Positions 25,009-33,010 of a DNA stretch of 64,000 bases are shown in pieces (positions within the stretch are counted from its first letter, which is position 1; each line of letters begins with the position of its first letter). The DNA lies in assembly GCF_000820515.1 (NCBI RefSeq), contig NZ_JXDG01000054.1, positions 46,367 through 110,366 on the forward strand. The letters run 5' to 3'. The notes under the pieces are model-generated. The model made no database searches. It had not been told where the DNA came from and saw only the letters and a list, made by a program, of their open reading frames with translations. This stretch comes from Pseudomonas batumici. Its GTDB lineage: Bacteria; Pseudomonadota; Gammaproteobacteria; Pseudomonadales; Pseudomonadaceae. Made by a program: the position numbers and the translations under genes.

Positions 25009-26060
25009 GTGAATCGTGGTGGCTGAATCCGTGCAAGGCAATTGATCTTCAGGCGCAAGACGCGGCCTTCGAGCGTCAGCAGCAACTGACCAAGCCCACC
25101 GGCTCCCTGGGCCAGCTGGAGCAGGTCGCGGTGCAACTGGCGGGTTTGCAGGGGCGGCTCAAGCCGCGGGTCGACACGCTGTGGATCGCGATTTTTGCCG
25201 GCGACCATGGCGTGGTGGCCGAAGGGGTGTCGGCTTATCCGCAGGAAGTGACCGGACAGATGCTCGCCAACTTCGTCGGTGGCGGCGCGGCGATCAGCGT
25301 GCTGGCGCGGCAGTTGGGCGCGCAGTTGGATGTCAACGACCTCGGTACCGTCACGCCGATGCTCAACCTGCCGGGTGTGCGTCATCTGCAGATCGGCGCC
25401 GGTACCGCGAACTTCACCCAGGCCCCGGCCATGACCGAAGCCCAGGGCCGGTTGGCGCTGGAGGCCGGGCGTGACAGCGTGCGGCGTGCGGTGGCAGTGG
25501 GCAGCGAGTTGTTTGTCGGCGGCGAAATGGGCATCGGCAATACGGCCTCGGCCAGCGCCGTGGCCTGCGCGCTGTTGAAATGCCCGGCGGCGCTGTTGGC
25601 CGGCCCCGGCACCGGGCTGGACCCGGCCGGTGTCAGCCACAAGGCGCAGGTGATCGAGCGGGCGCTGGCGCTGCATGCCGAACACACCGACGACCCCTTG
25701 CAGGCGTTGTTCCGCCTGGGTGGTTTCGAGATCGCGGCGCTGGCCGGGGCCTACCTGGCTTGTGCCCAGGAAGGCGTGGCGGCGCTGGTCGATGGCTTTA
25801 TCTGCAGCGTGGCGGCGATGGTGGCGGTGCGCTTGAATCCCGAGTGCCGGCAGTGGCTGATCTTCGCCCACCGTGGCGCCGAGCGTGGCCACCGGCATGT
25901 CCTGGAAAGCCTGCTGGCTGAACCTTTGCTCGATCTGGGCCTGCGTCTGGGCGAGGGTAGCGGCGCGGCGCTGGCGGTGCCGTTGCTGCGTCTGGCCTGC
26001 GACCTGCACGGGCAGATGGCGACCTTCGCCGAGGCGGCCGTGGCGGATCGCCCGGCATGA
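25005..26060 (+). CDS. cobT: Nicotinate-nucleotide--dimethylbenzimidazole phosphoribosyltransferase CobT
   Basis: CobT makes alpha-ribazole phosphate from DMB, the BluB product, and nicotinate mononucleotide. The 351-residue protein has QLTKPTGSLGQLEQVAVQLA near residue 26, IFAGDHGVVAEGVSAYPQEV (about 62-81), GEMGIGNTASASAVACALL (about 172-190), GVSHKAQVIERAL and the C-terminal LRLGEGSGAALAVPLLR, which contains the catalytic glutamate. Start and stop overlap cobU and cobC by four bases, so the lower-ligand genes are tightly coupled. Confidence 0.97.
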   Translation: MSESWWLNPCKAIDLQAQDAAFERQQQLTKPTGSLGQLEQVAVQLAGLQGRLKPRVDTLWIAIFAGDHGVVAEGVSAYPQEVTGQMLANFVGGGAAISVLARQLGAQLDVNDLGTVTPMLNLPGVRHLQIGAGTANFTQAPAMTEAQGRLALEAGRDSVRRAVAVGSELFVGGEMGIGNTASASAVACALLKCPAALLAGPGTGLDPAGVSHKAQVIERALALHAEHTDDPLQALFRLGGFEIAALAGAYLACAQEGVAALVDGFICSVAAMVAVRLNPECRQWLIFAHRGAERGHRHVLESLLAEPLLDLGLRLGEGSGAALAVPLLRLACDLHGQMATFAEAAVADRPA

Positions 26061-26632
26061 CCTTGCGCCTGGACCTGTTGCGTCACGGCGAAACCGAACT
26101 GGGCGGCGGCTTGCGCGGTAGCCTGGACGATGCCTTGACGCCCCGGGGCTGGGAGCAGATGCGGGCCGGCGTGGCGCAACATGGGCCTTGGGACCGGGTG
26201 ATCAGTTCGCCCTTGCAGCGCTGCGCGCGTTTTGCCGAAGAGCTGGGCGCGGGCCTGGGTGTGCCGGTCGAGATCGAGAGCGACCTGCGGGAGTTGCATT
26301 TCGGTGCCTGGGAAGGGCAGAGCGCGGCGGCGTTGATGGAGACGGACGCCGATGATCTGGGACGGTTCTGGTCAGACCCCTATGGCTTCACGCCGCCTGA
26401 CGGCGAGCCGGTGGAGCGGTTTGCCGAGCGGGTGCTGACAGCGGTGTCGCGCCTGCACCAGCGTTATGCCGGCCAGCGCGTGCTGCTGGTCAGTCATGGT
26501 GGCGTGATGAAGGTCTTGCTGGCCAGGGCCCGTGGGTTGCCGCGTGAACAGTTGTTGCAGATCGAGGTGGCCCATGGCGCCTTGTTCGCGTTGCAGGCGA
26601 CGGCCGACGGCGGGCTGAGGGAGACGCCTTGA
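26057..26632 (+). CDS. cobC: Alpha-ribazole phosphatase CobC (histidine phosphatase family)
   Basis: A 191-residue member of the phosphoglycerate mutase-like histidine phosphatases, predicted to remove the phosphate from alpha-ribazole 5'-phosphate or adenosylcobalamin 5'-phosphate. The phosphohistidine motif is LDLLRHGETELGG (about residues 5-17); VISSPLQRCARFAEEL (about 49-64), the acid/base Glu in LRELHFGAWEGQS and LLVSHGGVMKVLLAR (about 143-157) complete the active site. Its position between cobT and cobS with four-base overlaps, rather than sequence alone, supports the cobalamin role. Confidence 0.92.
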   Translation: MTLRLDLLRHGETELGGGLRGSLDDALTPRGWEQMRAGVAQHGPWDRVISSPLQRCARFAEELGAGLGVPVEIESDLRELHFGAWEGQSAAALMETDADDLGRFWSDPYGFTPPDGEPVERFAERVLTAVSRLHQRYAGQRVLLVSHGGVMKVLLARARGLPREQLLQIEVAHGALFALQATADGGLRETP

Positions 26633-27366
26633 ACCGCCTGCCGTTCTGGATCGCCTTGCAGTTTCTCAGCAGCCTGCCGATTCGCTTGCCGGGGATGCCG
26701 GCTCCCCGGGAAATGGGGCGTTCGTTGCTCTGCTATCCATTGGTGGGGCTGCTCTTCGGCGTCGTGCTTTATGTGCTCGATGGCCTGTTGGCGGGCGCGC
26801 CGCTGTTGCTTCACGCCGCCTTGTTGCTGACGGCCTGGGTGCTGCTCAGCGGCGGCCTGCACCTCGACGGCCTGGCCGACAGCGCGGATGCCTGGCTGGG
26901 TGGCTTCGGCGACCGTGAGCGGACCTTGCTGATCATGAAGGACCCGCGCAGCGGGCCGATTGCCGTAGTCACGCTGGTGCTGGTGCTGCTGTTGAAGTTC
27001 TGTGCCTTGCTGGCGTTGATCGAGCAGCGGCAGACGCTTGTGTTGTTGCTCGTGCCGCTGATCGGCCGTAGCGCCTTGCTCGGCTTGTTCCTGACCACGC
27101 CTTATGTGCGCGCTGGAGGGTTGGGGCAGGCGTTGGCCGATCATCTGCCACGGCGGGCCGGCTGGTATGTGCTGCTGGCGAGCGCACTGTTCTGCGGCTT
27201 GCTGGCCGGGTTCAAGGGCGCCTGGGCGGTGTTGCTGGCGGTGCTGGGCTTCTGCTGGTTGCGGCAACTGATGATGCGACGCCTGGGCGGCACCACGGGT
27301 GATACGGCGGGGGCATTGCTGGAGTTGCTGGAAGTGGCGGTGCTGGTGGGCTTGGCGTTGGTCTGA
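26629..27366 (+). CDS. cobS: Adenosylcobinamide-GDP ribazoletransferase CobS (CobV)
   Basis: This membrane enzyme joins adenosylcobinamide-GDP and alpha-ribazole, completing the nucleotide loop. The 245-residue protein starts with TTG at 26629, overlapping the cobC stop (TTGA), the only non-ATG start in the operon. It has the signature GGLHLDGLADSADAWLGG (about residues 79-96) and IMKDPRSGPIAVV (about 102-114), surrounded by five or six hydrophobic segments. It is the last gene of the riboswitch-controlled block; REP-type repeats rather than a clear terminator follow. Confidence 0.95.
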   Translation: MNRLPFWIALQFLSSLPIRLPGMPAPREMGRSLLCYPLVGLLFGVVLYVLDGLLAGAPLLLHAALLLTAWVLLSGGLHLDGLADSADAWLGGFGDRERTLLIMKDPRSGPIAVVTLVLVLLLKFCALLALIEQRQTLVLLLVPLIGRSALLGLFLTTPYVRAGGLGQALADHLPRRAGWYVLLASALFCGLLAGFKGAWAVLLAVLGFCWLRQLMMRRLGGTTGDTAGALLELLEVAVLVGLALV

Positions 27367-27391
27367 TCGTTCTACGCCAGCCTTGCGACCG

Positions 27392-27547
27392 CTATCGCCA
27401 GCAAGCCGGCTCCCACGGATCGGTGTCCCACCGCAGAATATCTGCCAGCCCGGCACTTGTGGGAGCCAGCAATCTGGCCCCCACAAGATTCGCGGCGGGA
27501 ATAGACTTTGTGGGAGCCGGCTTGCTGCGGGCGGCGTTCCGACGATG
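27392..27547. repeat. REP element cluster after cobS
   Basis: Three Pseudomonas-type REP units: an inverted copy (GCCAGCAAGCCGGCTCCCAC) at 27396-27416, a degenerate copy (TTGTGGGAGCCAGCAATCTG) near 27457-27476 and a direct copy at 27508-27547. The last includes the variant tail TTGCTGCGGGCGGCGTTCCG also found near 62666. Such palindromes can stabilise mRNA ends or bind gyrase/IHF. Confidence 0.8.
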
Positions 27548-27601
27548 GTGTCGGTTGTCACACCACTGAATATTGCTCAAAAACTTGTTTTCAAAGTGTT
27601 A

Positions 27602-27614
27602 CGGGTATATACAC
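27602..27614. promoter_or_regulatory. Half-conserved operator-like site before the MarR gene
   Basis: CGGGTATATACAC, 6 bases before the ATG of the MarR gene, shares GGGTATATAC with the perfect palindrome before the MFS gene. It probably lets the regulator repress itself; binding is inferred. Confidence 0.5.
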
Positions 27615-27619
27615 ACATC

Positions 27620-28033
27620 ATGTTATCAACCGATTGCTTGTGCATCAGCCTGCGTCGCGCCGCTCGTGGCGTCAGCAGGCATTACGACGGCGCTCTCGAC
27701 GGCTTCGGGATCAATGTCGCCCAGTATTCTCTGCTGTGCAATCTCCAGCGCCTGGACCAACCGAGCATTTCCAGCCTGGCCGAAGCCATGGGCCTGGATC
27801 GCAGTACCCTGGGGCGCAACCTGCGGGTGTTGGAGTGCGACGGCCTGGTCACCCTGACCGAAGGCGCCGACCAGCGTAACCGCCTGGTCAGGCTCACCGA
27901 TGCCGGGGCCGAGCGGCTGGTGGCCGCCGGGCCTGCATGGCAAGCCGCGCAGCAACGTCTGGCGGAGCGCTTGGGGGATGAAAAGCGCAGGGCGCTGCTG
28001 GCGTTGCTGGAAGAGTTGGCAAGCGGCGAGTAA
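27620..28033 (+). CDS. MarR family transcriptional regulator
   Basis: A 137-residue regulator from the ATG at 27620 (MLSTDCLCISLRRAARG). The winged helix is clear: SISSLAEAMGLDRSTLGRNL (about residues 48-67) as the helix-turn-helix, followed by LEECDG-like wording (RVLECDGLVTL) and the wing TEGADQRNRLVRLTDAG. No strong ribosome site precedes the ATG, so expression may be low. An operator-like GGGTATATAC site overlaps its upstream region and recurs as a palindrome before the downstream MFS gene. Cys6 and Cys8 near the N-terminus could be redox-sensitive, which is speculation. Confidence 0.87.
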   Translation: MLSTDCLCISLRRAARGVSRHYDGALDGFGINVAQYSLLCNLQRLDQPSISSLAEAMGLDRSTLGRNLRVLECDGLVTLTEGADQRNRLVRLTDAGAERLVAAGPAWQAAQQRLAERLGDEKRRALLALLEELASGE

Positions 28034-28054
28034 TCGCCGTTTTATTGATATAAA

Positions 28055-28070
28055 GCGGGTATATACCCGC
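28055..28070. promoter_or_regulatory. Palindromic operator before the MFS gene
   Basis: GCGGGTATATACCCGC is a perfect 16-base palindrome, 15 bases before the MFS start codon and just before its ribosome site. The same core occurs ahead of the MarR gene. Symmetry and placement fit a MarR dimer site. Confidence 0.65.
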
Positions 28071-28085
28071 AAATGGAGCATAACA

Positions 28086-29294
28086 ATGACATCGATGTGG
28101 CGTGCAAGTGGCTGGATTCTGCTCGGGAGCGCGCTGATTCTGGCGCTGTCCCTGGGGGTGCGGCATGGTTTCGGGCTGTTCCTGCCACCCATGAGCGCGC
28201 AATTCGGCTGGGGCCGCGAGGTGTTCGCCTTTGCCATTGCCTTGCAGAACCTGATCTGGGGGCTGGCCCAGCCGTTCACCGGGGCCTTGGCCGATCGCTT
28301 CGGTGCAGCCAAGGTGGTGTTGATCGGTGGCCTGCTGTACGCCATCGGATTGGTGTGCATGGGCCTGTCCGACTCCGCGTTGACCCTGTCCCTGAGTGCC
28401 GGCCTGTTGATCGGTATCGGCCTGTCGGGGACCTCGTTCTCGGTGATCCTCGGTGTGGTCGGGCGCGCCTTGCCACCGGAGAAACGCAGCATGGGCATGG
28501 GTATCGCCAGCGCTGCCGGCTCCTTCGGCCAGTTCGCCATGCTGCCGGGTACCTTGGGGTTGATCGGCTGGCTCGGCTGGTCGACGGCGTTGCTGGTGCT
28601 GGGTGTGCTGGTGGCGCTGATCGTGCCGCTGGTGAGCATGCTCAAGGATAAGCCGCTGCCCAAGCTGGCGGGCGAGCAGACCTTGTCCGAGGCGCTGCGG
28701 GAGGCCTGTTCCCATTCCGGCTTCTGGTTGCTGGCATTCGGCTTTTTTGTCTGCGGTTTCCAGGTGGTATTCATCGGCGTGCACTTGCCGGCCTACCTGG
28801 TGGACCAGCATCTGCCGGCCACGGTCGGGACCACGGTGCTGGCGCTGATCGGCCTGTTCAATATCTTCGGCACCTACACCGCCGGCTGGCTGGGCGGACG
28901 GATCTCCAAGCCGCGGCTGCTGACCGCCCTGTACCTGGCGCGAGCGCTGGTGATCACGGTGTTTCTCTGGGTGCCCGTCACGCAGTTCAGTGCCTATCTG
29001 TTCGGCATGGCAATGGGCTTTCTCTGGCTGTCGACGGTGCCCCTGACCAATGGCACCGTGGCCACCCTGTTCGGCGTGCGCAATCTCTCCATGCTCGGCG
29101 GGATCGTGTTCCTCTTCCATCAGTTGGGCTCCTTCCTCGGTGGCTGGCTCGGTGGGGTGGTGTATGACCGTACTGGCAGCTACGACTTGATCTGGCAGGT
29201 GTCTATCCTGCTCAGCCTGCTGGCGGCGGCCTTGAACTGGCCGGTGCGTGAGCGGCCCGTGGCGCGCTTGCAGGCGCAGGCGGGCCTGGCATGA
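28086..29294 (+). CDS. MFS transporter, MarR-linked
   Basis: A 402-residue major facilitator with about twelve membrane segments. The start at 28086 has GGAG 7 bases upstream. The N-terminal segments (WILLGSALILALSLGVRHGF), the loop motif TGALADRFGAAKVVLIGGLL between helices 2 and 3 (about residues 60-79) and the central cytoplasmic loop (LKDKPLPKLAGEQ, near 190) fit the oxalate/formate or monocarboxylate-like branch of the superfamily. Substrate is not deducible. The gene is 52 bases after the MarR gene with a perfect palindrome between, so repression by that regulator is likely. A 40-codon ORF overlaps its stop. Confidence 0.88.
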   Translation: MTSMWRASGWILLGSALILALSLGVRHGFGLFLPPMSAQFGWGREVFAFAIALQNLIWGLAQPFTGALADRFGAAKVVLIGGLLYAIGLVCMGLSDSALTLSLSAGLLIGIGLSGTSFSVILGVVGRALPPEKRSMGMGIASAAGSFGQFAMLPGTLGLIGWLGWSTALLVLGVLVALIVPLVSMLKDKPLPKLAGEQTLSEALREACSHSGFWLLAFGFFVCGFQVVFIGVHLPAYLVDQHLPATVGTTVLALIGLFNIFGTYTAGWLGGRISKPRLLTALYLARALVITVFLWVPVTQFSAYLFGMAMGFLWLSTVPLTNGTVATLFGVRNLSMLGGIVFLFHQLGSFLGGWLGGVVYDRTGSYDLIWQVSILLSLLAAALNWPVRERPVARLQAQAGLA

Positions 29295-29413
29295 GTGCAT
29301 TCTGGTCGCGGCTCCTGGCCCTGGCGGTGATCGCCGTGCTGTTGGCGCTGGCCTGGTGGGGCTGGCATCGGGGTGGCCTGGCGTTGATGCAGTTGGGCAT
29401 GGGGGCTTGCTAG
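29291..29413 (+). CDS. 40-residue single-span membrane protein
   Basis: A short frame starting in the ATGA that ends the MFS gene, so translation is probably coupled. The product opens MSAFWSRLLALAVIAVLLAL, continues through AWWGWHRGG and ends LMQLGMGAC: one strong hydrophobic helix (about residues 4-24) and a short tail. No family is recognised. The overlap geometry, the clean hydrophobic helix and a terminator 41 bases downstream support it as a real gene, perhaps an accessory of the transporter. Confidence 0.6.
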   Translation: MSAFWSRLLALAVIAVLLALAWWGWHRGGLALMQLGMGAC

Positions 29414-29452
29414 GAAGGTGCTGGAGAAGGCTGTCGCCATAAACATCGTGCA

Positions 29453-29488
29453 ATAAAAAACCCGCATCAGACGATGCGGGTTTTTTTA
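29453..29488. terminator. Bidirectional intrinsic terminator
   Basis: AAAAAACCCGCATC-AGAC-GATGCGGGTTTTTTT between the MFS/small-ORF unit and the convergent FadL-family gene. A and T runs on both sides allow use in either direction. Confidence 0.92.
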
Positions 29489-29521
29489 TACGACCGACGA
29501 GCGGTTCAGGCTAGCGGTGAA

Positions 29522-30799
29522 TCAGAACTTGTACGTAGCGCCCAGGCCATAGCCCCATGCGCTGTTTTCGTATTTGGCGTTATAGCTGGCCAGGGTGTTG
29601 GATTTGCTGACGGTGACGTCCTTTTCCTGGAGATAGGAAACGGCGGCGTCGATGGTCAGATTGTCATTGACGGCATAACCGGCACCGACGCTGAAGATCG
29701 TTCGGTCACCGGTAGGAATGCGTGGCGAACGGTCGGTATTGTTGGTTGGCGACTGGTCGAAGGTCAGGCCTGTGCGCAGGACCCACTGTTTGTTCAGCTG
29801 GTACGAAGTACCCAGGGCATAGGCCCAGGTGTCGCGCCAGTTCTGCTCTTCCGAGATAGTACCGAACAGTTGTGGGGACAGGACACCACCCGAAGCAGCG
29901 GTCACGCCTTGGTTTTGGACGGTAATGTCCTTCAGGCGGCTCCAGCGAGTCCAGGTGGCGCCTGCATAGAGTTTCCAGGCGTCCGACATATCCTGGGTGA
30001 CCGACAGGTCGTAGGATTCCGGCGTCGTGATTTTCAACGAGGCATCATAGCGATTGCTGTTGACCGCACCGGTAAGCGCGGTGGGCGAGGTGATCTGTGT
30101 GTGCCCATCCAGATCGTAGTTGACCTTCGAGTGATAGGTCAGGCCTACGCGCGTGGTATCAGTAGCCTGGACCAGGACACCGAGGTTGAAACCCCATGCC
30201 GTGTCGTCGCCCTTGATCTTGACATTGACGTCCGAAACCAGAGGGTTGAGCGTCAAGTCCGATTGCAGCTCACCGGAGATACGGTTGATGGTAGGACCGA
30301 AACCAACCGATACCTTGTCGTTGAAGGCATAGCTGATGGTGGGTTGCAGGGTCGCGACCTTGACTTCGCTCTTGCTGCCGAACGCACGGCCCTGGAAGTT
30401 GGAGCCGTAGTTGGTGATCAGGCCGAAGGGCGCGTAGGCACCGAAACCGATCGACCATTGGTCGTTGAGCTGGTTGGTATAGAACAGCATGGGGACCGTG
30501 GTGAACGGAACCATGTCGCCGTCGTTCTGGCCCCTTGAGCGGCCGCTGACGTCCTTGATGTCGGTCGAGGCGTCGATAGCCGCGGCGCCGACGGTGATTT
30601 GCTGGCCCTTGAGGCGGGACATACCGGCAGGGTTGCCATAGACAGTGCTTGGATCATCGGCAGCAGAAGATCGACCCGCATAACCCATCCCCATCCCGCT
30701 GATGCTCTGCTCGTTGAGGGCAAAGCCACTCGCGAAAAGCTGGGTGGATGCCAGGGCAACAGAAAGGCTGAGTGTGGTCTTGAGTATTACTTTTTTCAT
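29522..30799 (-). CDS. FadL/OmpP1/TodX family outer-membrane transporter
   Basis: A 425-residue outer-membrane beta-barrel predicted to take up hydrophobic compounds such as long-chain fatty acids. It has a signal peptide (MKKVILKTTLSLSVALASTQ, cut near LFASG), the FadL-type N-terminal plug FALNEQSISGMGMGYAGRSS and DDPSTVYGNPAGMSRLKG (about residues 48-65), and alternating polar/hydrophobic strands ending in aromatic YKF, the expected BAM signal. GGAG precedes the ATG. It stands alone on the minus strand. Whether the substrate is fatty acid or aromatic hydrocarbon cannot be told. Confidence 0.92.
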   Translation of the reverse strand: MKKVILKTTLSLSVALASTQLFASGFALNEQSISGMGMGYAGRSSAADDPSTVYGNPAGMSRLKGQQITVGAAAIDASTDIKDVSGRSRGQNDGDMVPFTTVPMLFYTNQLNDQWSIGFGAYAPFGLITNYGSNFQGRAFGSKSEVKVATLQPTISYAFNDKVSVGFGPTINRISGELQSDLTLNPLVSDVNVKIKGDDTAWGFNLGVLVQATDTTRVGLTYHSKVNYDLDGHTQITSPTALTGAVNSNRYDASLKITTPESYDLSVTQDMSDAWKLYAGATWTRWSRLKDITVQNQGVTAASGGVLSPQLFGTISEEQNWRDTWAYALGTSYQLNKQWVLRTGLTFDQSPTNNTDRSPRIPTGDRTIFSVGAGYAVNDNLTIDAAVSYLQEKDVTVSKSNTLASYNAKYENSAWGYGLGATYKF

Positions 30800-30942
30800 T
30801 ATTAGAACTCCGTGTGATCACCGAGGCGAAAACTACCAACATTTTCGCGTCGGCGCTATAGGCTGTATCGCAGGAGATAGAGCGGTTTTGTAGGACAATC
30901 CGACCAGAATCGGTAGGTTTTTTCAGATACTGTTCCTTTGCT

Positions 30943-31425
30943 CTAGCAAGCGATCGGAGTGACTGATGGGTCACAGCTTTGCCAGGCTCGAGTGAAATCT
31001 CTCAGGCGTCCTTGTGGGTGGAAAATCTGTCGCCAGATCCGCGCCATACCGAGCAGATCGTCGATGGCGGGCAGGTGAGGGTGGTGTTCTTCCACCAGCA
31101 ACCAGGCGATGGCGGTGGCGTAGCGCAGGTTCACGGCAAGTTCGAGGTTCGGGTTGCTGAAAAAAGCGTGCTGGCTGGCCAGGCCGCGAACCAGGCTGGC
31201 CAATTCCGGGTCCGTGGCCAGGTAACGGTCCCAGAGCGCGGCATGGCGACTTTCGTCGATGCAATACAGGCCGTGTCCACGGCGATCATGCAGGGCCGAG
31301 CCCAGGTCCGACTGGCTGGCGGCGATGCCCAGCAGCAGGGCTTCGGCGCTCGGGCTGTGGCGGCCCAGGTACATCAGGGTCGGACGAATCACATAAAGGC
31401 GCAGTTCCCTGGCGGCGATACCCAT
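30943..31425 (-). CDS. Conserved hypothetical protein (160 aa)
   Basis: No family is recognised. The product starts MGIAARELRLYVIRPTLMYL and appears mostly helical and soluble, with AEALLLGIAASQSDLGSALH (about residues 28-47), DESRHAALWDRYLATDPELA and a C-terminal QIFHPQGRLRDFTRAW. GAGG lies 6 bases before the ATG. It is upstream of the FadL-family gene on the same strand, 143 bases apart. Codon use resembles the core genes. Confidence 0.7.
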   Translation of the reverse strand: MGIAARELRLYVIRPTLMYLGRHSPSAEALLLGIAASQSDLGSALHDRRGHGLYCIDESRHAALWDRYLATDPELASLVRGLASQHAFFSNPNLELAVNLRYATAIAWLLVEEHHPHLPAIDDLLGMARIWRQIFHPQGRLRDFTRAWQSCDPSVTPIAC

Positions 31426-31661
31426 GACACCCTCGATGCTCCTGCCGTGTGATCGGCGATTTTTATTGGTCGGCGTGGCCTGGCCCCTGGCAGCGATGGA
31501 GGCGTTCAGGCCCGCCGGAAGCGGCCCGGGCCGCTTGAGTTGAAGTGTAGTGTCATATCTTCGCTGTAAAGGACTGTTTTTAAAATATTTAAGCCATGAG
31601 CATGCGGCTTATATATTTATTCGTACTTAGCTATACAGCCAAAATCGCGAAACTTCAGGCA

Positions 31662-31695
31662 ATAAAAAGCCCGGCGATAAGTGCCGGGCTTTTGA
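31662..31695. terminator. Intrinsic terminator of the small 31.7-31.9 kb gene
   Basis: AATAAAAAGCCCGGC-GATAAGT-GCCGGGCTTTT. It lies about 20 bases beyond the stop of the minus-strand 74-codon gene; A and T runs flank the stem on both strands. Confidence 0.85.
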
Positions 31696-31715
31696 GTTAC
31701 TGCTTGTTTCGAGCT

Positions 31716-31940
31716 TCAGGCAACCAGGGCCTGGCGCGTGCGTTCGATCACTGCCTGCAGCGGTTCGGCGCTGGAATACTGGTCTGGATACAGGCGTTCG
31801 CTGTGACGAGCGATACCGTGTTCGTTGACCAGCGTGAAGCTGAAACTGCCTTTGCGAGCGGCCATGATCAGGCAGTTCATCGGTGCGAAGGCGTTGGTGA
31901 GGGTGCGAATAGCATCCTGGGTCTGGATTTGAGTCGACAT
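31716..31940 (-). CDS. Small conserved hypothetical protein (74 aa)
   Basis: A soluble 74-residue protein from the ATG at 31940 (MSTQIQTQDAIRTLTNAFAP). A start at 31961 would add seven residues and has AGGGA about 12 bases ahead, so the choice is uncertain. The text MAARKGSFSFTLVNEHGIA and HSERLYPDQYSSAEPLQAVI looks like a compact alpha/beta fold, but no known domain is recognised. It is a single gene with its own terminator. Confidence 0.75.
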   Translation of the reverse strand: MSTQIQTQDAIRTLTNAFAPMNCLIMAARKGSFSFTLVNEHGIARHSERLYPDQYSSAEPLQAVIERTRQALVA

Positions 31941-33010
31941 AATTATTAGGTGTCCCTGCAAATGACACGGAATCTGATCCGTGTAACGTTAAAACGTTCC
32001 AGTAGCGTCGAACCACAATGGGGCGGACGAAGAACCTGACTGGAACAAAGCAGCCAGTTTGCAGCGCATGAGATTAAGTGGCGCTTGGGCTGGCAGGTAG
32101 GTACTCAGGAGGGCAGGCAATCACGGCAAGGGCAAAGGTTCTGGGCCCGGGGTGAAGATCCTGATCAATCTTGCAGGTTGGTTCGGTCAGAGTAACAACA
32201 TTCGGCAGCGGCCTTTCAAAAGGCTGTGCTGGGAAAGATTTACCTGGAAACCATCGAGGGGTCGATCCCTTTTTCGAGCGACTGATCCATTCGGAGCGTG
32301 CTTGTGGGGATATGTTCGACCGGAATTGACTTTCAGCTTGGTACTAACGGCGCGGATACTATCGCATTGAAACGGATAAGGGAAGGGTACTGGCGAAAAA
32401 TATCCATCGGGGACGCTGCCTTCGGTCGAAGCCGGATCTCGTCGACAGGGAGCGGCGGACCCTCCGCTCGCCGGGGCGGACGGACCGGTGCCAGGGCGGG
32501 TGAAAAGGGTGGGTTGCCCCTGCCTGTGCAAAAACGGTGCGTCGATATAACCGTTATCGCACTACTTGTGCACAATTACGGTACGGCTTGTCACCTGACT
32601 GTCACCTGGGCAATCTGTCGCTCGAATGCCTGTATCGCCCATACAAGTCAATGAAAAATATCGTCTTTTTTTATTGGTGAAAAAATCGACAGTTTGACTG
32701 CGAGCCCCGTTCCATGCGGCTTTGCGAGGGTTGGAGAGGGGTTGTCCACTGAGTTATCCACAGCTTCTGTGGATTGTCCCAAGCGCTTGCTCTAGCCCGG
32801 GCATGCGGCGTTTTTTCGACTTTACCCGTGCGAAAAAGAGCGTAGAGTGGCGCGCCCCGCGATCTGGCGTGCAGTGCCACATGAAACTTCGGTCAGTTGC
32901 CTTGCTTGCATCCGTATCCGACAGGATTTCTCCTCGCCTCGAGCTGTCCGTCGCCGATCACCTTCGTTACCCTTGATTCTTTACCACCTGTTGGCTGCTT
33001 GGGAGTTCTT
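31941..33010. other. Long intergenic region before rmuC
   Basis: About 1.07 kb without a convincing gene: the few open frames lack ribosome sites and have unnatural composition. It holds a short hairpin followed by TTTTT at about 32258-32274 (GGGGTCGATCCCTTTTT) that could end a small transcript, a TTGTGCACAA motif near 32571, and an inverted pair of DnaA-box-like sites at 32754-32776. The rest of the region is unexplained. Confidence 0.45.
32742..32776. promoter_or_regulatory. Cluster of DnaA-box-like sites
   Basis: TTGTCCACT (32742-32750), a consensus TTATCCACA (32754-32762) and, on the other strand, CAATCCACA (32768-32776). The last two form the inverted repeat ATCCACAG-CTT-CTGTGGAT. About 235 bases before rmuC. 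Binding by DnaA is inferred only from the consensus. Confidence 0.45.

Noticed and set aside
32187..32531. A 114-codon minus-strand frame in the region before rmuC
   Set aside because: Pro/Arg/Ser-rich random-looking text, no ribosome site; the region is better described as non-coding.
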